From positions 1 through 63,242 of the forward strand of contig JACCZW010000053.1 of assembly GCA_013695765.1 (NCBI GenBank): a stretch of 63,242 nucleotides of DNA, in the 5' to 3' direction. A program made the translations under genes and the position numbers. Below are positions 10,023 through 19,631 of the stretch, piece by piece. Within the stretch, counting starts at the first letter, position 1, and each line of letters opens with the position of its first letter. The notes beneath the pieces were generated by a model. That model did no database searches and had not been told where the DNA came from. It was given only the letters and a program-made list of their open reading frames with translations. Source of the DNA: Gammaproteobacteria bacterium (GTDB lineage Bacteria > Pseudomonadota > Gammaproteobacteria > JACCYU01).

Positions 10023-11156
10023 ATGCATCCAGAATTCCCGTTAGCCGATGACATCGTGCATTTGAATCACGCGGGCGTGGGGCCGTGGCCGCGGCGCACC
10101 ATCGACGCCATTGCCCGCTTCGCCGATGAGAACATGCGGCTTGGCAGCAGGCATTACCTTCGCTGGCTGGAGGTCGAGCGCGACTTGCGCGAGCAATTGC
10201 GCTGGCTGATCAACGCTGCGTCGGCGGATGACATCGCGCTTCTTAAAAACACGTCGGAAGCGTTATCGATGGTCGCGTACGGCATTGACTGGCGGTCTGG
10301 AGATAACGTGGTTGCCAGCCATCAGGAGTTCCCTTCGAACCGTATCGTCTGGGAGTCGCTGGGGCCACGCTTCGGGGTCGAAGTACGGCTGGCGGATCTT
10401 GACCGAGGCGCGACACCAGAAGACGCGCTGCTCGCTCACGTCGATAAAAATACTCGCCTGTTATCGGTAAGCTCAGTGCAGTACGCCAGCGGTATGCGGA
10501 TGGATCTGGACAGGCTCGGCGAGGCGTGCCGCAGACTAAACGTGCTCTTTTGTGTCGATGCGATTCAGACCCTGGGCGCGCTGCCGTTCGACGTTCAGAC
10601 CTGTGGCGCGGATTTCGTCATGGCCGACGGCCACAAGTGGATGCTGGCGCCGGAGGGCGTGGCGCTGTTTTACTGCAAACCGGAATGTCGCGAACAAATT
10701 CACTTGACCCAGTTTGGCTGGCATATGGTCGAAGATCATAACGATTACGACCGCATGGACTGGCAGCCCGCGGTCAACGCGCGCCGCTTCGAAGCAGGCA
10801 GCGCGAACAATATGGGCATTCATGCATTGAACGCCAGTCTGAGCCTGTTACGGGAAGAGGGTTTGTCGTCGATTCACGAAATTATTTCAAGAAACATCTT
10901 GTGTCTCTATGATTCATTGCAAGACGCAGGGTGTGAAGTGATCACGCCCCGAGCGGCGGAACGACGCGCCGGTATCATTACCTTCCGGCACCCCCACAAG
11001 GACAATCGCGCGATCTACGAGCACCTGCAATCCGCAGGCGTCCTGTGCGCGCGCCGTGCGGGTGGGATTCGATTCTCACCGCATTTCTATACCCCGACCG
11101 AACGCCTGGATCGCGCGCTCAATACGTTGCAGCAAGCCGTCGATGCATGTGGCTAG
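10023..11156 (+). CDS. Class V aminotransferase (SufS/NifS-like fold, function unassigned)
   Basis: PLP-dependent enzyme of aminotransferase class V, 377 residues. The pattern DIVHLNHAGVGPWPRRTIDA at the N-terminus, KNTSEALSMVAYGIDW (PLP phosphate-binding), FCVDAIQTLGALPFDV (Asp/Gln contacting the ring) and the PLP lysine in DFVMADGHKWMLAPEGVA are clear. It resembles the isopenicillin-N-epimerase/cysteine-desulfurase-like branch; no Cys in a mobile active-site loop was recognised, so a true cysteine desulfurase role is not claimed. Divergent from bioA and followed by the YiiX-like gene after 103 bases. Substrate unknown. Confidence 0.85.
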   Translation: MHPEFPLADDIVHLNHAGVGPWPRRTIDAIARFADENMRLGSRHYLRWLEVERDLREQLRWLINAASADDIALLKNTSEALSMVAYGIDWRSGDNVVASHQEFPSNRIVWESLGPRFGVEVRLADLDRGATPEDALLAHVDKNTRLLSVSSVQYASGMRMDLDRLGEACRRLNVLFCVDAIQTLGALPFDVQTCGADFVMADGHKWMLAPEGVALFYCKPECREQIHLTQFGWHMVEDHNDYDRMDWQPAVNARRFEAGSANNMGIHALNASLSLLREEGLSSIHEIISRNILCLYDSLQDAGCEVITPRAAERRAGIITFRHPHKDNRAIYEHLQSAGVLCARRAGGIRFSPHFYTPTERLDRALNTLQQAVDACG

Positions 11157-11259
11157 AGAAAATGCGGCCCCAAGATTGCTTGCAAATTGTGTAACGTGAC
11201 GGGCAAGGCGGGTACACACCCAGGCGCTACAATGCCCGTATTGGCTTACGGAGAAGCGG

Positions 11260-12165
11260 GTGTTAAAGCGACTACAAACCCGGATGTGGAATACGGTAAC
11301 CGACTGGCTCAACGCCGAGTCGGGGGACGGAGAGCCGCACCTGTCGAATTACGAGCGCATGCGCGTGGAAATCAGGCCCGCGGACGTGGTGCTGGTAGAG
11401 GGGCGCACCCGTATCAGCAACAGCATCAAGAATATTACGCTCAGCTCGTGGACACACGCGGCGCTCTACATCGGACGACTAGGCGATATCGAGGATTACG
11501 ATCTGCGGGAATATCTCGCCTACCACTACGCCGGCGATGCCGCGGAGCCGCTGGTCATCGAAGCCCTGTTGGGCGAAGGCACGGTCGTCACGCCACTGCG
11601 CTATTATCAAAATTATCATTTGCGTATCTGTCGGCCCAAGGGCTTGTCACGTACCGACGCCGAGCGGGTTATTCGTCATTGCATTGGTTGCATCGGTCTG
11701 GACTACGACGTGCGCCAGTTGCTGGATCTGGCACGTTTCCTTTTTCCGTATGGGCTGTTGCCGCGTCGCTGGCGTTCGAGTCTGTTCGCGCATAACACCG
11801 GCATGCCCACTCGTACCGTCTGTTCAACCATGATCGGGGAAGCGTTCCAGTCAGTCAGATTTCCCATTCTGCCGCTCGCGCGTGAGCCGGCCGGCAAACG
11901 CGGCAGCCTGCGGGAGCGCAATGCCAAACTTTTTACTCCCCGGGATTTCGATTACTCTCCTTATTTCGAAATTATCAAGTATCCGATGTTCGACTTCGAC
12001 GAGTTGGCGGTATATCGCCAGCTTCCCTGGGCGCTGGAAGAATTGATCGAGCGAGGTCCTGACGACTTGAGCGGAGCGATAGACCCATCCGCCGGAGTTC
12101 CGGATGATCGCGACCGCACCGGCGGGCTGATGGCCAAGACCGGGGCAAGCCGCACTACAGGATAA
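11260..12165 (+). CDS. YiiX/YebB-like permuted papain-fold (NlpC/P60 superfamily) hydrolase
   Basis: A 301-residue protein with the circularly permuted NlpC/P60 arrangement: the His comes first (H66 in SSWTHAALYIG), then an acidic residue (E101 in VIEALLGEG), and the catalytic Cys late (C188 in RTVCSTMIGEAF). In this family Cys-His enzymes act on peptide or lipid-amide bonds; no substrate can be assigned. No signal peptide is visible and the C-terminal ~35 residues look disordered. Start is GTG at 11260 with GGAGAA at 11250-11255 as ribosome site. Standing between a class V aminotransferase and a beta-oxidation operon, its context gives no clear role. Confidence 0.75.
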   Translation: MLKRLQTRMWNTVTDWLNAESGDGEPHLSNYERMRVEIRPADVVLVEGRTRISNSIKNITLSSWTHAALYIGRLGDIEDYDLREYLAYHYAGDAAEPLVIEALLGEGTVVTPLRYYQNYHLRICRPKGLSRTDAERVIRHCIGCIGLDYDVRQLLDLARFLFPYGLLPRRWRSSLFAHNTGMPTRTVCSTMIGEAFQSVRFPILPLAREPAGKRGSLRERNAKLFTPRDFDYSPYFEIIKYPMFDFDELAVYRQLPWALEELIERGPDDLSGAIDPSAGVPDDRDRTGGLMAKTGASRTTG

Positions 12166-12254
12166 GTTTGATTTTAAAGCTGCCACTCGGCATCGAATTG
12201 GCTTGTCCCGGCTCATTCGTACATGCAACATTGCTCTTGAATGCCGGCTGAATC

Positions 12255-13571
12255 TTGGTATCGACCGCTCATCCCCAACTCGAGCGTCCGGTCTTTATCG
12301 TTGACGGCAGCCGCTCGCCCTTTCTCAAATTCCGCATTCGGCCTGGCCCGTTCAAGGCAATTGAACTCGCCGTGCAAACCGCGCGCCCCTTGTTGCTCCG
12401 TCAACCGTTCGAAGCCGGCGTACTCGATGAAGTGATACTGGGCTGCGTCGCACCCGGCGCGGAAGAAATGAACATTGCTCGCGTGGCCGCGCTGAGGATG
12501 GAATGCGGAAATGACGTACCCGCCTGGACCGTCCAGCGCAATTGCGGCTCCGGTCTGCAGGCCATCGACTCCGCATTCCGTAATATCGCGAGCGGTCGGG
12601 CTGACCTGGTTCTGGCCGGTGGCGTGGAGGCCATGAGTCATGCGCCCTTGTTGCTGCAAGATAAAATGGTTGCATGGCTTGCGGCATGGCGCGCCGCAGG
12701 TACGCGGCAGCGTTTGAGGCTCATCGCGACTTTGCGACCATCGGACCTCGCGCCGGTTTCGGGGCTGCTCAAAGGCCTGACCGATCCGGTCACAGGTTTA
12801 TCGATGGGCCAGACCGCCGAGAACCTGGCGTATCGATTCGGAATCAGCCGCGAAGACATGGATGCTTACGCCTGCGAGAGTCACCGGCGGCTGCACCGCG
12901 TCCAGGAAACGCCCGGCTCGCTTAGAGAAATTGAAGTTATCTACGATCGCGACGGCAACGCCTATGATCGCGATGACGGTGTGCGCCCGGATACGACTAT
13001 CGACAAACTCGCGGCGCTCAAACCCACATTCGACAAACCGTTCGGGAAAGTCACGGCCGGTAACAGCGCCCAGGTTTCCGATGGCGCCGCGTGGCTCATC
13101 CTCGCCAGCGAGGCGGCGGTGAATCGCCATCGGTTGAACCCGTCGGCCCGCATCGTGGACTGTGAATGGACGGGCCTGGACCCTGCGCAAATGGGACTGG
13201 GCCCCGTGTATGCGATGGCGCCGCTGTTGGCGCGTAACGCGCTGGAGACGACGCACATCGACTACTGGGAAATCAACGAGGCGTTCGCCGCGCAGGTGCT
13301 CGCCTGTCTGGCAGCGGCGGCTGACGCCGAATATTGCCGGCAAGAACTCGGTCTGGATAGCGCGCCAGGTGAGATTCCGCACGAACGCCTGAATGTCGAC
13401 GGTGGTGCCATCGGTCTGGGGCATCCGGTGGGCGCGAGCGGCGCGCGAGTGGTGCTGCACCTCATGCATGTTCTTGAGCGTGAACGGGCGTTGCGCGGCG
13501 TCGCGGCGCTGTGTATTGGTGGCGGTCAGGGTGGCGCCATGCTGATTGAAAATTTGCATGTTCGGGCATGA
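12255..13571 (+). CDS. Acetyl-CoA C-acyltransferase (3-ketoacyl-CoA thiolase, FadI-like)
   Basis: Thiolase cleaving 3-ketoacyl-CoA with CoA in the last step of beta-oxidation. Active-site residues are all visible: acyl-accepting Cys in WTVQRNCGSGLQAIDSA, EINEAFAAQVLA, the catalytic His in DGGAIGLGHPVGASG, and the proton-donor Cys in LCIGGGQGGAML. 438 residues, close to FadI (436). The TTG at 12255 is the earliest start; it has no obvious ribosome site, so the true start is uncertain. Its TGA overlaps the ATG of the next gene, so the two are translationally coupled, as in fadI-fadJ. Confidence 0.9.
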   Translation: MVSTAHPQLERPVFIVDGSRSPFLKFRIRPGPFKAIELAVQTARPLLLRQPFEAGVLDEVILGCVAPGAEEMNIARVAALRMECGNDVPAWTVQRNCGSGLQAIDSAFRNIASGRADLVLAGGVEAMSHAPLLLQDKMVAWLAAWRAAGTRQRLRLIATLRPSDLAPVSGLLKGLTDPVTGLSMGQTAENLAYRFGISREDMDAYACESHRRLHRVQETPGSLREIEVIYDRDGNAYDRDDGVRPDTTIDKLAALKPTFDKPFGKVTAGNSAQVSDGAAWLILASEAAVNRHRLNPSARIVDCEWTGLDPAQMGLGPVYAMAPLLARNALETTHIDYWEINEAFAAQVLACLAAAADAEYCRQELGLDSAPGEIPHERLNVDGGAIGLGHPVGASGARVVLHLMHVLERERALRGVAALCIGGGQGGAMLIENLHVRA

Positions 13572-15574
13572 CTGAGCACTGGCGTCACGATACGGATCCC
13601 GTCGGCATCGTGTGGCTTCATCTGGATGTCGCCCTTGCTGCCGCCAATGTGCTGAACGCCGCGGTTTTCGACGAGCTGGATCAAATCCTCACCGCGCTGT
13701 CGGCGGCGCCGCACGGCGTGGCGTTCTGTTCCGGCAAGCCCGGCGGATTTATTGCTGGCGCCGACGTCAAGGAATTTCAAACTACCCGCGGACGCGACGA
13801 CGCTTCTGCCATCGTGCGCCGCGGTCAGGGCATTATGAATCGCATCGAGGCACTGCCCTGCTCCACCGTCGCCGTCATTAACGGTTTCTGTCTGGGCGGC
13901 GGGCTGGAACTCGCGCTCGCCTGCGATTACCGGGTCGCGGTAGACGACCCGGCCACTCGTCTGGGGCTGCCCGAAATCAAGCTTGGTATCCATCCGGGCT
14001 TTGGCGGCACCTTGCGGTCGATCCGTCTGCTGGGACCGGTGGCCGCGCTGGACATGATGCTCACTGGCAAAACGCTGGACGCGCGCCGCGCGAAAAAGAT
14101 CGGCTTGATCGACCATGCCGTGCCCTTGCGATGTTTGCACGATGCTGCGCAGCACCTGCTGATGGCAAGACCAACCAGGCACCGTCCAGGTCGGCTCGCG
14201 CGGCTGGCCAGCCTCAAACCGGCGCGGATAATCCTCGGCAAACAGATGCGCCAACGCGTCGCAGCTAAAGCCCGGCTGGATCACTATCCGGCGCCCTACG
14301 CGCTGCTCGATCTGTGGCAAAAGCATGGCGGCAATGCGAACACCTGGCTTGCTCATGAAGCCGAGTCGGTCGCCACGCTGAGCACCACGGACACGGCACG
14401 CAATCTGCTGCGCGTGTTCGGGCTGCAAAACAGACTGAAATCCCAAGGTGACAAGTCGGTGTTCCGCCCCCGCCATGTACATGTGGTCGGTGGCGGAACC
14501 ATGGGCGGAGACATCGCCGCATGGATCGCATCGCACGGCTTTGCCGTCACCGTGCAGGACACCAGCACCGGGCGTCTGGCCGCGATGACGGCACGCGCCT
14601 GCGGACTGCTTTCGAAACAGTTTCACTCGCAGCGGCAGGTTTCCGCCGTGCTCGATCGATTGATACCCGACGACAAAGGTCTGGGGCTGACGCGCGCCGA
14701 CATTATCATCGAAGCGATAGTCGAGGATCAGGCGGCCAAGCAGGCGCTCTACCGCGAAATCGAACCTCGGATGAAACCCGATGCTCTGCTCGCCACCAAC
14801 ACCTCCAGCCTGAGCATCGACTCCCTGGCGCAGGCGCTATCCCATCCGGGCCGGCTGATTGGCATGCATTTTTTCAGCCCGGTCGCGCGCATGCCGCTGG
14901 TCGAGGTCGTTCGTGGCGCAGCGACTTCTCCGGACACGCAAGCAAAAGCAGCCGCTTTCGTGCGACTTATCGACAAACTGCCGTTACTGATCGGCGACCA
15001 TCCCGGTTTTCTGGTCAATCGCGTGCTGACGCCTTACCTGCTGGAGGCGCTGCTCATGGTCGATGAAGGCGTACCTGTGGCGGTGATAGATCAGGCGGCG
15101 GTACATTTCGGCATGCCGATGGGGCCGATTGAACTCGCGGACACCGTCGGTCTGGATGTCGTGCTCGCGGCGGCCGGGCGCATGTCGCGCGAATTCAGTT
15201 TCGACGTGCCAGCCACATTGCGGGAGAAAGTAACGGCGGGACAGTTGGGCCGCAAGACTGGCCGGGGTTTTTACGTGTACAAGGCGGGCAAACGTCTGCA
15301 CCCACGCCACGCGCGGTACGCAGGCGACCGCCAGCGACTGGAAAAGCGCTTGATCCTGCGCCTTATCAATGAGACGGTTGCCTGTCTGCGCGAAGCGGTG
15401 GTCGAGGATGCCGAGCTGCTCGATGCCGGCATCGTATTTGGAACAGGTTTCGCCCCGTTTCGCGGCGGGCCGCTGCACTACCGCGACGCCTATGGCCGTA
15501 AGGCGATGCGTGACGAACTGCGGGCGCTGGAGGATTCTTACGGCCACCGATTCGCCGCCGACCCCGGCTGGTAA
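13568..15574 (+). CDS. Multifunctional enoyl-CoA hydratase / 3-hydroxyacyl-CoA dehydrogenase (FadJ-like)
   Basis: Bifunctional beta-oxidation alpha subunit, 668 residues. N-terminal crotonase domain: oxyanion-hole GGFIAGADVKEF, catalytic Glu residues in NGFCLGGGLELALACDYR and GLPEIKLGIHPGFGGT. A linker (~residues 190-290) leads to the NAD-binding HVVGGGTMGGDIAAWIA, then NTSSLSIDSLAQAL, the catalytic His in GMHFFSPVARMPLVEVV, and a C-terminal all-helical dehydrogenase domain with GRGFYVYKAG. It forms a complex with the thiolase upstream, with which it overlaps by 4 bases. Somewhat shorter than E. coli FadJ (~714). Confidence 0.9.
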   Translation: MTEHWRHDTDPVGIVWLHLDVALAAANVLNAAVFDELDQILTALSAAPHGVAFCSGKPGGFIAGADVKEFQTTRGRDDASAIVRRGQGIMNRIEALPCSTVAVINGFCLGGGLELALACDYRVAVDDPATRLGLPEIKLGIHPGFGGTLRSIRLLGPVAALDMMLTGKTLDARRAKKIGLIDHAVPLRCLHDAAQHLLMARPTRHRPGRLARLASLKPARIILGKQMRQRVAAKARLDHYPAPYALLDLWQKHGGNANTWLAHEAESVATLSTTDTARNLLRVFGLQNRLKSQGDKSVFRPRHVHVVGGGTMGGDIAAWIASHGFAVTVQDTSTGRLAAMTARACGLLSKQFHSQRQVSAVLDRLIPDDKGLGLTRADIIIEAIVEDQAAKQALYREIEPRMKPDALLATNTSSLSIDSLAQALSHPGRLIGMHFFSPVARMPLVEVVRGAATSPDTQAKAAAFVRLIDKLPLLIGDHPGFLVNRVLTPYLLEALLMVDEGVPVAVIDQAAVHFGMPMGPIELADTVGLDVVLAAAGRMSREFSFDVPATLREKVTAGQLGRKTGRGFYVYKAGKRLHPRHARYAGDRQRLEKRLILRLINETVACLREAVVEDAELLDAGIVFGTGFAPFRGGPLHYRDAYGRKAMRDELRALEDSYGHRFAADPGW

Positions 15575-15654
15575 CGCGGCGCATAATTATACTGAACGAC
15601 GGAACAGCGACGCAGCCGCAATTGGGTTCCCGTCGAGTAACTACGCGTATACCT

Positions 15655-16557
15655 ATGGAAAGACGACCAAATTTTGTATGTATCGGAGCGCAAAGGGCCG
15701 GGTCGACGTGGTTATACGAGAATCTGAAGGCGCACGCGGGCATCTGGCTGCCGCCGATCAAGGAACTGCATTACTTCGACGAGTTGCGTGTGCAGCCCTT
15801 CTGGTGCAAGCGCTACAAGAGCCACCTGGGAGGACGCATTCGTAATGCGAGGGCCTCCTTGCGACACGGCGGCTGGTCGATGGCCGGTTTCATGTGGGAC
15901 GCGAAGTTCTTGTGCCTGCCCAGGTCTGACCGCTGGTATGCGTCCCTGTTCTCCCCGGCGGACAAGCTTGCGGCGGGCGAAATCACGCCCGCCTATTCGA
16001 CGCTCTCCGCGGATACGGTCGCAGCGATCAAACGTATCAATCCGGATATGAAGATCATCTTTGTGATGCGCGACCCGATCGAACGCTCGTGGTCGCAGGC
16101 GCGCAAGGATCTTCCACGCGTATACGGCAAGCCACTGGATGAGATACCGGCGCAGGATGTGATCGGGTGGTTTAACTCGCACTGGTGCCTCACGCGTTCC
16201 GATTATCTCGCTACCTTAAAGAACTGGCTGGCACATTTCCCGCGCGATCAGCTTTTTGTCGGGTTTCACGAGGAGATCATCGCGCACCCCAAAGATCTGT
16301 TGTTGCGGCTATTCGAGTTTCTTGGCGTGGAGAAGTCGGAAAAACACATTTCAGCCAATCTGAAGCAGGCGGTTAATGCGGCGACAGAAGTGGGCCTGGC
16401 GCCGATCTACGAGTACGAACTCCCGAAAATATACGAGCCCAGGCTCGCTAGACTTGAGGGGATGTTTGCACCGTATCCAGAGCGGTGGCACCAGCGTTGC
16501 GTCAAAATCCTGCATCAACAGCGCGGCAGTGGGGGCTTAGCATCCGTCAACAATTGA
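15655..16557 (+). CDS. Sulfotransferase family protein
   Basis: PAPS-dependent sulfotransferase fold, about 300 residues. The 5'-phosphosulfate loop appears at the N-terminus as FVCIGAQRAGSTWLYENL and the 3'-phosphate-binding segment as IIFVMRDPIERSWSQARKDL; KELHYFDE between them is also typical. The acceptor is unknown; relatives modify sugars, lipids or polyketides. I chose ATG 15655, which puts the P-loop about 10 residues in; an in-frame TTG at 15622 is possible. It follows the beta-oxidation pair by about 80 bases on the same strand and faces lpdA convergently. Confidence 0.82.
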   Translation: MERRPNFVCIGAQRAGSTWLYENLKAHAGIWLPPIKELHYFDELRVQPFWCKRYKSHLGGRIRNARASLRHGGWSMAGFMWDAKFLCLPRSDRWYASLFSPADKLAAGEITPAYSTLSADTVAAIKRINPDMKIIFVMRDPIERSWSQARKDLPRVYGKPLDEIPAQDVIGWFNSHWCLTRSDYLATLKNWLAHFPRDQLFVGFHEEIIAHPKDLLLRLFEFLGVEKSEKHISANLKQAVNAATEVGLAPIYEYELPKIYEPRLARLEGMFAPYPERWHQRCVKILHQQRGSGGLASVNN

Positions 16558-16595
16558 TAAAAGAACACCCCTGGCACCGGCGGCGCAACGCGGAT

Positions 16596-18020
16596 TCAAA
16601 TATGGATTGCGCGATCGTCCACCTCAAGGGCGGCTTCATGCACGGCTTCTGACAAGGTCGGATGGGCGTGCACCGTGCGCGCCAAGTCTTCGGAACTGGC
16701 GCCGAATTCCATCGCGGTGACCACTTCGGCGATCAGTTCGGACGCTTGTGGGCCCAAGATATGCGCACCCAGGATGCGATCGGTGGTGGCGTCGGCAAGG
16801 ATTTTGACGCGGCCCCCAGTCTCGCCGATACCGCGTGCGCGGCCGTTCGCGATGAATGGAAAAGCGCCGGTACGATATTCAATGTTTTCCTGCCTGAGTT
16901 GTTGCTCGCTTTTCCCTACCCACGCGATCTCGGGCCATGTGTAGATGACCCACGGAATCGTTGCGTAATTAACGTGCCCGGCCTGACCTGCGATGCGCTC
17001 TGCCACTGCCACACCTTCCTCCGAGCCTTTATGCGCCAGCATGGGGCCTCGTACCACATCCCCGATCGCATAGACGTTTTCCAGGTTGGTGCGGCAGTTC
17101 TCGTCAACCTCGATAAATCCGCGCTCGTCGAGTTTGAGTCCTACCGTATTCGCGTTAAGCCCCTCGGTATTGGGTTTGCGTCCGATCGACACGACGAGCC
17201 TGTCCACTTCCAGCGTGTCATTCGCGTCACCGAGCGTGAAGTCGACGGACACGGATCCAGCGACCCTCGTTTCCGTGACCTTCGCGCCCATACGGATATC
17301 CAGCCCCTGCCGTTGCAGTAGCTTGAACGCTTCATCCGCGATTTCGCGGTCGACCGCGGGAAGAAACGTTTCCAGCGCCTCCAGAACGACGACTTTTGAA
17401 CCAAGCCGGTTCCACACGCTGCCCAACTCCAGCCCGATGACACCCGCGCCAATGACGCCCAGCCGCGCGGGTACTTGCTCGAACGAGAGCGCGCCGCTGG
17501 AGTCGACCACCTGTTGCTGATCGATCACGGCTGCCGGCAGCGTGGCGGGCACTGAGCCGGTCGCGATAATCACCGAGCCGGCTTCGAGCTGCAAGTCATC
17601 ATCGCCATCACTCACCGGAGTAACCGTCAACTGCCGATTGCTGTTTAAAACACCACGGCCGGTAAAACGCTTCACGCGGTTTTTCTTGAAGAGACTGTCG
17701 ATGCCGCCGGTCAACCCGCGCACGATCTTTTGTTTGCGCTTTTGCATGGCAGCCACGTCGATGCGCGTATCGTCGGCGATTATCCCGTGCTCCTGCGCCT
17801 GGTGCTTGAGGAGATGATAGTAATGGCTGGAATCGAGCAACGCCTTGGAGGGAATACAGCCGACATTAAGGCAGGTGCCGCCCAGCGAGGCGCGGCCCGT
17901 GGATTCGCGCCACTGATCCACGCACGCGGTATTGAGGCCGAGTTGGGCGCAGCGGATGGCTGCGACATAACCGGCCGGTCCCGCGCCGATGACGACCACG
18001 TCGTAACGATTGTTTGCCAT
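16596..18020 (-). CDS. lpdA: Dihydrolipoyl dehydrogenase (E3 of 2-oxoglutarate dehydrogenase)
   Basis: FAD enzyme that reoxidises the dihydrolipoyl group of SucB and passes electrons to NAD+. Motifs: FAD-binding [20 protein letters not shown], redox-active disulfide in [16 protein letters not shown] (C50 and C55), NAD-binding [35 protein letters not shown], and the active-site [13 protein letters not shown] near the C-terminus (H453, E458). 474 residues, normal. Third gene of the sucA-sucB-lpdA operon, 62 bases after sucB. Because the gene lies with sucAB, it most likely serves this complex, though E3 is often shared. Confidence 0.95.
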   Translation of the reverse strand: MANNRYDVVVIGAGPAGYVAAIRCAQLGLNTACVDQWRESTGRASLGGTCLNVGCIPSKALLDSSHYYHLLKHQAQEHGIIADDTRIDVAAMQKRKQKIVRGLTGGIDSLFKKNRVKRFTGRGVLNSNRQLTVTPVSDGDDDLQLEAGSVIIATGSVPATLPAAVIDQQQVVDSSGALSFEQVPARLGVIGAGVIGLELGSVWNRLGSKVVVLEALETFLPAVDREIADEAFKLLQRQGLDIRMGAKVTETRVAGSVSVDFTLGDANDTLEVDRLVVSIGRKPNTEGLNANTVGLKLDERGFIEVDENCRTNLENVYAIGDVVRGPMLAHKGSEEGVAVAERIAGQAGHVNYATIPWVIYTWPEIAWVGKSEQQLRQENIEYRTGAFPFIANGRARGIGETGGRVKILADATTDRILGAHILGPQASELIAEVVTAMEFGASSEDLARTVHAHPTLSEAVHEAALEVDDRAIHI

Positions 18021-18082
18021 TGACGATAAAGGACGATTGTAGGATTAGCCCGATCGAAACATGCCCGATTCGCGCGCGGGAT

Positions 18083-19447
18083 TTATATCTGCAGCAGCAG
18101 GCGGCTCGGGTCTTCCAGCTGCTCCTTGATCGTGACCAGGAACTGCACGGCTTCACGGCCATCGATGATACGGTGATCATAAGACAGCGCGAGATACATC
18201 ATCGGCCGGATGGCAACCTTTCCATCCATCGCAATGGGCCGCTCCTCGATCTTGTGCATGCCGAGAATCGCGCTCTGCGGCGGGTTAAGGATCGGTGTCG
18301 ATAACATCGATCCGAACACGCCACCATTGGTGATGGTGAAGGTTCCGCCGGTCAATTCCTCGAGCGTAAGTGAATTGTCATTTGCCTTGCGTCCGAAGTC
18401 CGCCACCGCCTTTTCGATCGCCGCCATGCTGAGCCGATCGGCATCGCGCAGAATCGGCACCACCAGTCCGCGCGCCGAACCGACGGCGATGCCGATATCG
18501 AAAAACCCGTGGTAGATAAGATCGCTCTGGTCAATCGAGGCGTTGACCACGGGGAAGCGCCTGAGCGCCTCGATCGAAGCCAATACGAAAAACGCCGTAA
18601 ACCCTAAACGTACGCCATGCGTTTTCTCGAATTTGTCGCGGTAGCGTTCCCGCAACTTGAGGATTGGCTGCATGTCGACTTCGTTGAAGGTGGTCAGAAT
18701 TGCGTTGTCGCGCTGGGCCTGGAGCAGTCGCTCCGCCACCCTTTTTCGCAACCGCGTCATCGGCACGCGCTGCTGCGTACGCAACGCGGCACCTTGAACG
18801 CCTTCCTCTACGTCCGTCGATTGAACAGCGGTTGACGCTTGCGAAGCGCCGTCGTCGCTACTCCTCGACTGCACGCGCGCCAGTACATCCGCCTTGGTGA
18901 CGCGCCCGTCCTTGCCGGTGGCTGTTATCTCATTTGGACGCAGACTGTTTTCATTTAACAGCTTGCGCACCGCCGGCCCCAGGCGCGCAATTTTGTCATC
19001 GTCATCTCCAGGCTGACCGGCCGCGCGCGTGGCGCCGTTACCTGGCGCGCCATTCACGGTATCTTTGCGGGTCGCCGCGGCGGACGTTGACGACTGAGCG
19101 CTCAGTGAGACCGATGGAGCGGTCTGCGCCCGTTGCTTGCTGGCTGGCTGTAATTCCGCCGCTGGCGGCGGGTTTTTCGCGGAGGCATCATTGGCCGCAC
19201 CCCCGGCCGATGCTTCGGTGTCGATGATGGCAATCACTTCGTTGCTGGAGACATCGCCGCCATTTTTGCGAATTTCTTTCAATACGCCGCTGTCGGCCGC
19301 GGTGATTTCCAGCACCACTTTGTCGGTTTCGATATCGATCAGGTTGTCGCCACGCGCGACGCGCTCACCCTGCTGTTTCTGCCAGTCGAGCAAGGTGGCT
19401 TCCGTGACCGACTCGGCGAGTTGCGGCACTTTAACTTCGACTAACAC
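18083..19447 (-). CDS. sucB: Dihydrolipoyllysine-residue succinyltransferase (E2 of 2-oxoglutarate dehydrogenase)
   Basis: Core E2 subunit that transfers the succinyl group from the lipoyl arm to CoA. One N-terminal lipoyl domain with the modified lysine in [15 protein letters not shown] (K43), an Ala/Pro/Ser-rich flexible linker (residues ~80-150), a peripheral-subunit-binding domain ([16 protein letters not shown] ... [12 protein letters not shown]), and a C-terminal catalytic domain with [17 protein letters not shown] (H425, D429). 454 residues; the linker is longer than in E. coli SucB (405). Lies 184 bases after sucA and 62 before lpdA on the same strand. Confidence 0.95.
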   Translation of the reverse strand: MLVEVKVPQLAESVTEATLLDWQKQQGERVARGDNLIDIETDKVVLEITAADSGVLKEIRKNGGDVSSNEVIAIIDTEASAGGAANDASAKNPPPAAELQPASKQRAQTAPSVSLSAQSSTSAAATRKDTVNGAPGNGATRAAGQPGDDDDKIARLGPAVRKLLNENSLRPNEITATGKDGRVTKADVLARVQSRSSDDGASQASTAVQSTDVEEGVQGAALRTQQRVPMTRLRKRVAERLLQAQRDNAILTTFNEVDMQPILKLRERYRDKFEKTHGVRLGFTAFFVLASIEALRRFPVVNASIDQSDLIYHGFFDIGIAVGSARGLVVPILRDADRLSMAAIEKAVADFGRKANDNSLTLEELTGGTFTITNGGVFGSMLSTPILNPPQSAILGMHKIEERPIAMDGKVAIRPMMYLALSYDHRIIDGREAVQFLVTIKEQLEDPSRLLLQI

Positions 19448-19631
19448 CGGACATTCTCCGCGCCATACAGACTACGCGCACCAGGACCTGCGGTGGCAGC
19501 CCGCAAGAAAAAAGACCAGACCATGTGCAAAAATAACTTGGATCTTGGGGAAAAAGACGGACGCTTATCGCGACTTCGCTTGAGACTAGCGCTCAACCCG
19601 GTCTCAGTCAATCGGCCGTCGCTTGTCACTA

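Noticed and set aside
12798-13559. 253-codon open frame antisense to the thiolase
   Set aside because: Shadow of a thiolase with all catalytic residues visible.
13526-14626. 366-codon open frame antisense to the FadJ-like gene
   Set aside because: Shadow frame opposite a well-supported enzyme; no domain or ribosome site.
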